A DNA stretch of 64,000 nucleotides from Leucogyrophana mollusca (lineage: Eukaryota > Basidiomycota > Agaricomycetes > Boletales): positions 90,303 to 154,302 of the forward strand of contig MU266372.1 of NCBI GenBank assembly GCA_021014945.1. The letters are read 5' to 3'. The position numbers were made by a program, and so were the translations under genes. Shown here piece by piece: positions 60,350-64,000 of the stretch. Every line of letters starts with the position of its first letter. Within the stretch, counting starts at the first letter, position 1. The notes beneath the pieces are model-generated. The model was not told the origin of the DNA. It saw only the letters and a program-made list of their open reading frames with translations, and made no database searches.

Positions 60350-60955
60350 GCGTATGTCATTCAATGTGCGGGGTGGCATATCCAGGGTGAGCCTGGCTTG
60401 TCTGGGGCTTACTGAGTTCGCCGGGGGTGTACCTCCTTCACCCGAGGACCGCTTGCCTCGCTCGGGGTGTGCCAACCTTGTTGGGGGTGTGCCTGCCTCG
60501 TCCGGGACTTGCCTGGGATGCGCTTGCCTCGTCCTCTGGGTTTCTCGCCCGTCGTCTGTGCATTCTCGTCCCTGTCGTCTGCACATTCTCATTCATGCAC
60601 CTCGTGGTCTGCGCGTTCCTGTTGCATCATCATCCACCTGTGCTTGTTGCACCATCGTCCATATGTCCTCGTTGAGCTGTCGTCAGTGCGTCCCCATCAC
60701 TTCGTTCCGTGCATGTCTTGTTCCTTGGCCTACCCCGTGCGTCTTCCGTCCTGGGTTTTCCCTATGCGTGCGTCCTGGTCACCTGTCTTGGCCGACGCGG
60801 TCCCCCCCGTGCATCCTGGGACCCCCGTGCCGGAGCGCTCTTGTTGCGCCGTCTTCTGCGTGCGGTCGGAGGCCTTGTTGCTAGTCTTATCGGGCCTTCT
60901 CGTCCGTCCTGGTTGTGCATCCATCGTTGTGTGCGTGCGCCCTGAATCGATGAAG
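60350..60955. repeat. GC-rich degenerate tandem-repeat tract
   Basis: Sharp change to GC-rich DNA made of loosely repeated strings such as GGGTGTGCC, TGCCTCGTCC and GTCGTCTG. Reading frames stay open in all three plus-strand frames because stop codons are rare in this composition, which argues against coding. It looks like a decayed minisatellite or the edge of a transposable element. Confidence 0.5.
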
Positions 60956-61319
60956 GAAGAAGGTGGAAAAGAAAATGTAAGACGCCACGTCACTTGCGAC
61001 AATGTGACTAGATGTGACCAGCTGTCACGTTCACATCGAAATTATTCTAAGTCCAAAGTCGCGCATAGTTCAAAGTCACATTCCTATATTGGTACAAGTA
61101 TCTCTACTTTAGTCTATGCTACTTGTATGTTACATTACATAGTATGAATAAAACATAATGAATTTCGAGATTGAATGGCCTGTCGACACTGTGAGCGCTG
61201 TGAGTTGCTGTGGATTTGCTGTGGATTTGCTGTGGATTGCTGTGGCAGGTGTGGTGCTGTGGGAATTTCCGGGGTTTGCTGATGGAGACACAGAACAAGA
61301 AACTTGGTGAGCATCACAC

Positions 61320-61577
61320 TTGCCAGGCAACTACTCATATTATGACACTGCGCAAGCGGCTCCGCAGCCTGTTAAACCAGCGAGTGCCACGCCATCGCAA
61401 GCGCCCTCTGAAGCCCCCTTGACTCTGGGTGTACCGACGGAGATTGATACCATGACATTCCGAAGGCCCCCGCCAGAGAGGAAAGACCATCGTTACCAAG
61501 AAAGTTTATGTTTGTATTGTGGACAGGGTCAGCATCTTACTCGTAACTGTCTCAATATGTCTGCATGCGCCAAATGA
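61320..61577 (+). pseudogene. Retrotransposon gag remnant with CCHC zinc knuckle
   Basis: An 85-codon frame whose end reads 'CLYCGQGQHLTRNC', a CX2CX4HX4C zinc knuckle typical of Ty3/gypsy-type gag proteins. Upstream sequence is Pro/Ala/Ser-rich as in gag linkers. The frame stops right after the knuckle and downstream sequence (61580-62060) shows no readable protease or reverse transcriptase, so this is a broken copy. LTRs were not identified. Confidence 0.6.
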
Positions 61578-62062
61578 TCACATGCGGCACGCAAGGCCAA
61601 CCCTTACTGGCCTTACCCTTCGGGGAGGGCCTAGACACTAGACTTTGCGTTCCTGGGTCACCAACAGATGTACAGCTGCGTCATCTTTCTATGTTGGACC
61701 CAATTCATGTCCATCTTTGGATGTGATATATCCCCTTGTTCCTGACTTCTCTCCTCGATCATCTATTCAATTCCCTGTATGCTATTAGTCGATATGTATC
61801 TTTGTCTATCATCACTACGTCTCACGGATGTACTATACCTGTATCCACCCTGTACTTGGTTGAAGTGTCAGGCTGATCACTCGCACTATTCCACCACCTG
61901 GCTGTGCCAGACTCCTTGCTTCATTATATTTCCTCCCTTGGCTACCATAAGCTTTGGTCGTGTGCCACATAATTCTGCTAGATTTGGATTCTCCTTGGTT
62001 TCCGCTTCAGTCTATGCGACACATCTTGTCTACTTGACTCTCGTCTTGTCATATTACTGTAC

Positions 62063-62430
62063 CCTTTCGACCTTAGGTTCGTGGGGGGTCGACCGTGACG
62101 CGCCGTCACGTTAGGTTCGTAGGTTCGTCGGGGGGTCGGACGCGTGACGCGGAAAAATTAGGTTCGCAGGATCCAATTTTCTGCGGTCCGTCGCAACCTG
62201 TTGTGACTGATTCGCCGGCTTGGAAGATCGTTACAAGGGTGCCCTGAACATATATGAGGGCCGTTAGAGTGTATATTTTAGTGTATTTTGACATGTAGAA
62301 TTTCACAAAATATGCCTGTACCGTCGTCTGGATTTTAGGTTCGTCCCCCTCCGAATTCATGTGACCGTCACATCATATAGGTTCGGTTCACGACCCCGCG
62401 TGATGTCGTGATGAACCTAAGGTCGAAAGG
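62063..62430. mobile_element. 368-bp MITE-like element with perfect 18-bp terminal inverted repeats
   Basis: Left end CCTTTCGACCTTAGGTTC (62063-62080) is the exact reverse complement of 62413-62430. Inside, AGGTTCG recurs about six times (for example near 62074, 62112, 62121, 62160, 62336 and 62380), with a short palindrome CGTGACG...CGTCACG near 62095-62110. It has no coding capacity. A convincing target-site duplication was not found at these borders. Confidence 0.7.
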
Positions 62431-62787
62431 CCACAGTAGGCTTTCATCTAATGGGCTACCCCTTTCTATGTGCCTTTATGAGCCCATCTCACCCCAACTC
62501 TCCTTACTTGTCACTGTCCCCACCCCGACCTGGTGCTGGGATGGCTATGGTCACTCCACACCCCCGTCCCTCAAAGATTTGGCTTTGGTCATAACTTCAC
62601 CCTATTGCCCTTGTCATGCGATATCTCCACTATTATCCCTCCTTCGCTTCACATAAAAAGGGGCATAATACCCCTCACACTAATTCCGTATTGTCACTAG
62701 TGTTTCTTTACTCCCTCGATTCAAGCGCCGCCTGAACATGGCTCATATTCCCTGCTCAATCGCCACTCATTCCATCTCCATCGCAAC

Positions 62788-63291
62788 ATGCCCATCTCTA
62801 TCCCTCTTCTTTCTGTCACTTCGAGAAAATCCTCCCACAGTCCTTCCACAGAATTATTCATTCCCACCATCTCTCTCCCCGATGTTATCGTCAACCGTGC
62901 TACCAACTGTCCAAATGTCAACTGCAAGATTAATTTTGCACACACATATTGCAATGGTGTCGGTGTTCCTGCACGTCCACCCCATATACCCAACATCAAA
63001 GTCCGCCGATTCCAGGATAACGCACATCCCTTCCCACAGATGAACTGCTTCGAAGTCACCGACACGTCAGGCCTTCTACTCCAGACTGGACGTAAAGCTT
63101 ATATTTGGCTCTACGGCACCGTTCACTTGGAGGAAGTTACGCTACTGTCGCCACAGTGGCGCATCTTCAAGTGCCTTCAACGTATTGACTATGATGACCA
63201 ACTTGTCACTGTGATTGTAGCGCGTAAAGAGTTTTGCCAACGACACAATACTTGGAAACGTTACCTTTGTTGTTTTTCTGCTTTTATCTGA
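62788..63291 (+). CDS. Small single-exon hypothetical protein
   Basis: 167 codons from ATG 62788 to TGA 63289-63291, not recognised. The first 25 residues are Ser-rich and moderately hydrophobic ('MPISIPLLSVTSRKSS'). The middle is Cys-rich ('NCPNVNCK', 'YCNGVG') and the second half protein-like ('GRKAYIWLYGTVHLEEVTLL', 'QLVTVIVARKEFCQRHNTWK'). A TATA-like ATAAAAAG lies about 135 bp upstream. It sits among repeats 350 bp after the MITE, so it may belong to a transposable element. An overlapping frame (62738-63043) is less convincing. Confidence 0.35.
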   Translation: MPISIPLLSVTSRKSSHSPSTELFIPTISLPDVIVNRATNCPNVNCKINFAHTYCNGVGVPARPPHIPNIKVRRFQDNAHPFPQMNCFEVTDTSGLLLQTGRKAYIWLYGTVHLEEVTLLSPQWRIFKCLQRIDYDDQLVTVIVARKEFCQRHNTWKRYLCCFSAFI

Positions 63292-64000
63292 TTGATACTC
63301 CAAGTTTTCATCTAGTCTCCCTTTATATAGTTCATTCTTGTTTACACTCGTTCCTTTCAGATCTTCTCATTTACATGTGATATTACCACACTCGCTTCTT
63401 TCACATTAATATCCCGCCCAAACTACTGATCCACCATATCCATTTCTGTTCAGATCTCACCTCTCACCCTTTGCTCGTCGTGCCACATCTCCACTGTCAT
63501 CCGTGCTCCTCTCCGTCATGCTGCGTCTCCGCTGTCCTCCGCACTGTTCCCGTGTCTTGCACCCTGCCGACAGGCTCAATCTTTGACATTATTCACTTGC
63601 CCTGAAAGGGGGATGATGTCATGGTTACGGTCACTGTTGCACAAATGGTCATTTTACCTACCTTGATGGTCAATCGCGGACTCGTAGATAATCATTGCAT
63701 GACTGTATCAATTTGCACGTTCCGGATGTACCCACTGATAGTATTAGTCAGCACGAGACTTTGTTTGGTTTAGGGGGTTGTACTTTCTTCGTCGAATCAA
63801 TGCCAGTAATTGGCAACTTCCTGGCTATTTATTGTATCGCGCTCCATCAACGCCTCATGAGTAACGGTGCCCGTTACATCAATCTCATTGCACGCATTCT
63901 GGATGCATCAGCAAAACTACAAATCACTTGACTGTACTCAAACACATACTTAAACACAATTAAGTCCCGAATTCAGGCAATTCGAACTAAGCCAGTCCAA
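63292..64000. other. Pyrimidine-rich terminal stretch
   Basis: Rich in C and T from 63292 to about 63560. No supported gene; a 78-codon frame at 63695-63931 has no recognisable features. Confidence 0.35.

Overview
The window is nuclear DNA of a filamentous basidiomycete, most likely a mushroom-forming Agaricomycete. Evidence: nearly every gene is broken by many short GT-AG introns of about 40-80 nt, the housekeeping genes are fungal (MOT1, twinfilin, KNR4/SMI1, EAF1/VID21, RNA14), and several families are typical of Agaricomycetes (KDZ-associated CxC cysteine clusters, fungal alpha-kinases, F-box-like proteins with a nucleotidyltransferase-like motif). All gene models below were spliced by eye; boundaries marked uncertain were not resolved.

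Region 1 (1-24.9 kb) is gene-dense and conserved: the 3' two thirds of MOT1, twinfilin, two tandem mitochondrial succinyl-CoA:3-ketoacid CoA-transferase (SCOT) genes, KNR4/SMI1, a membrane-anchored aldehyde dehydrogenase, the NuA4 scaffold EAF1/VID21, and on the minus strand a type II membrane GH5 exo-beta-1,3-glucanase.

Region 2 (24.9-38.4 kb) is gene-poor and AT-richer. It holds a multi-exon gene of unknown function (32.2-33.2 kb), a minus-strand protein kinase-like gene whose catalytic residues are replaced (a pseudokinase with intact splicing), and an F-box-like gene. A conserved gene, RNA14 (pre-mRNA cleavage factor), follows on the minus strand at 38.5-41.5 kb.

Region 3 (41.83-48.08 kb) is the most interesting part. 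Two inverted repeats, 43 of 53 positions identical, are bordered on the outside by the same 8-bp direct repeat (CTCTAAGT). Between them lie two convergent genes: a CxC5/CxC6-type cysteine-cluster gene of the kind associated with KDZ transposases, and a gene joining a GRF-like zinc finger, a second cysteine cluster and an alpha-kinase domain. No transposase is visible. I read this as a roughly 6.25-kb non-autonomous transposon carrying cargo, inserted just upstream of RNA14.

Region 4 (48.1-64 kb) is accessory DNA: a decayed MCM7 fragment next to a complete but divergent ribonucleotide reductase large-subunit gene; two tandem paralogues separated by only 2 bp; genes of unknown function; then a repeat-rich end with a GC-rich degenerate repeat tract, a retrotransposon gag zinc-knuckle remnant, a 368-bp MITE-like element with 18-bp perfect terminal inverted repeats, and a small single-exon gene. 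Several genes share a TATA box about 80 bp before the start codon, which helped choose starts.
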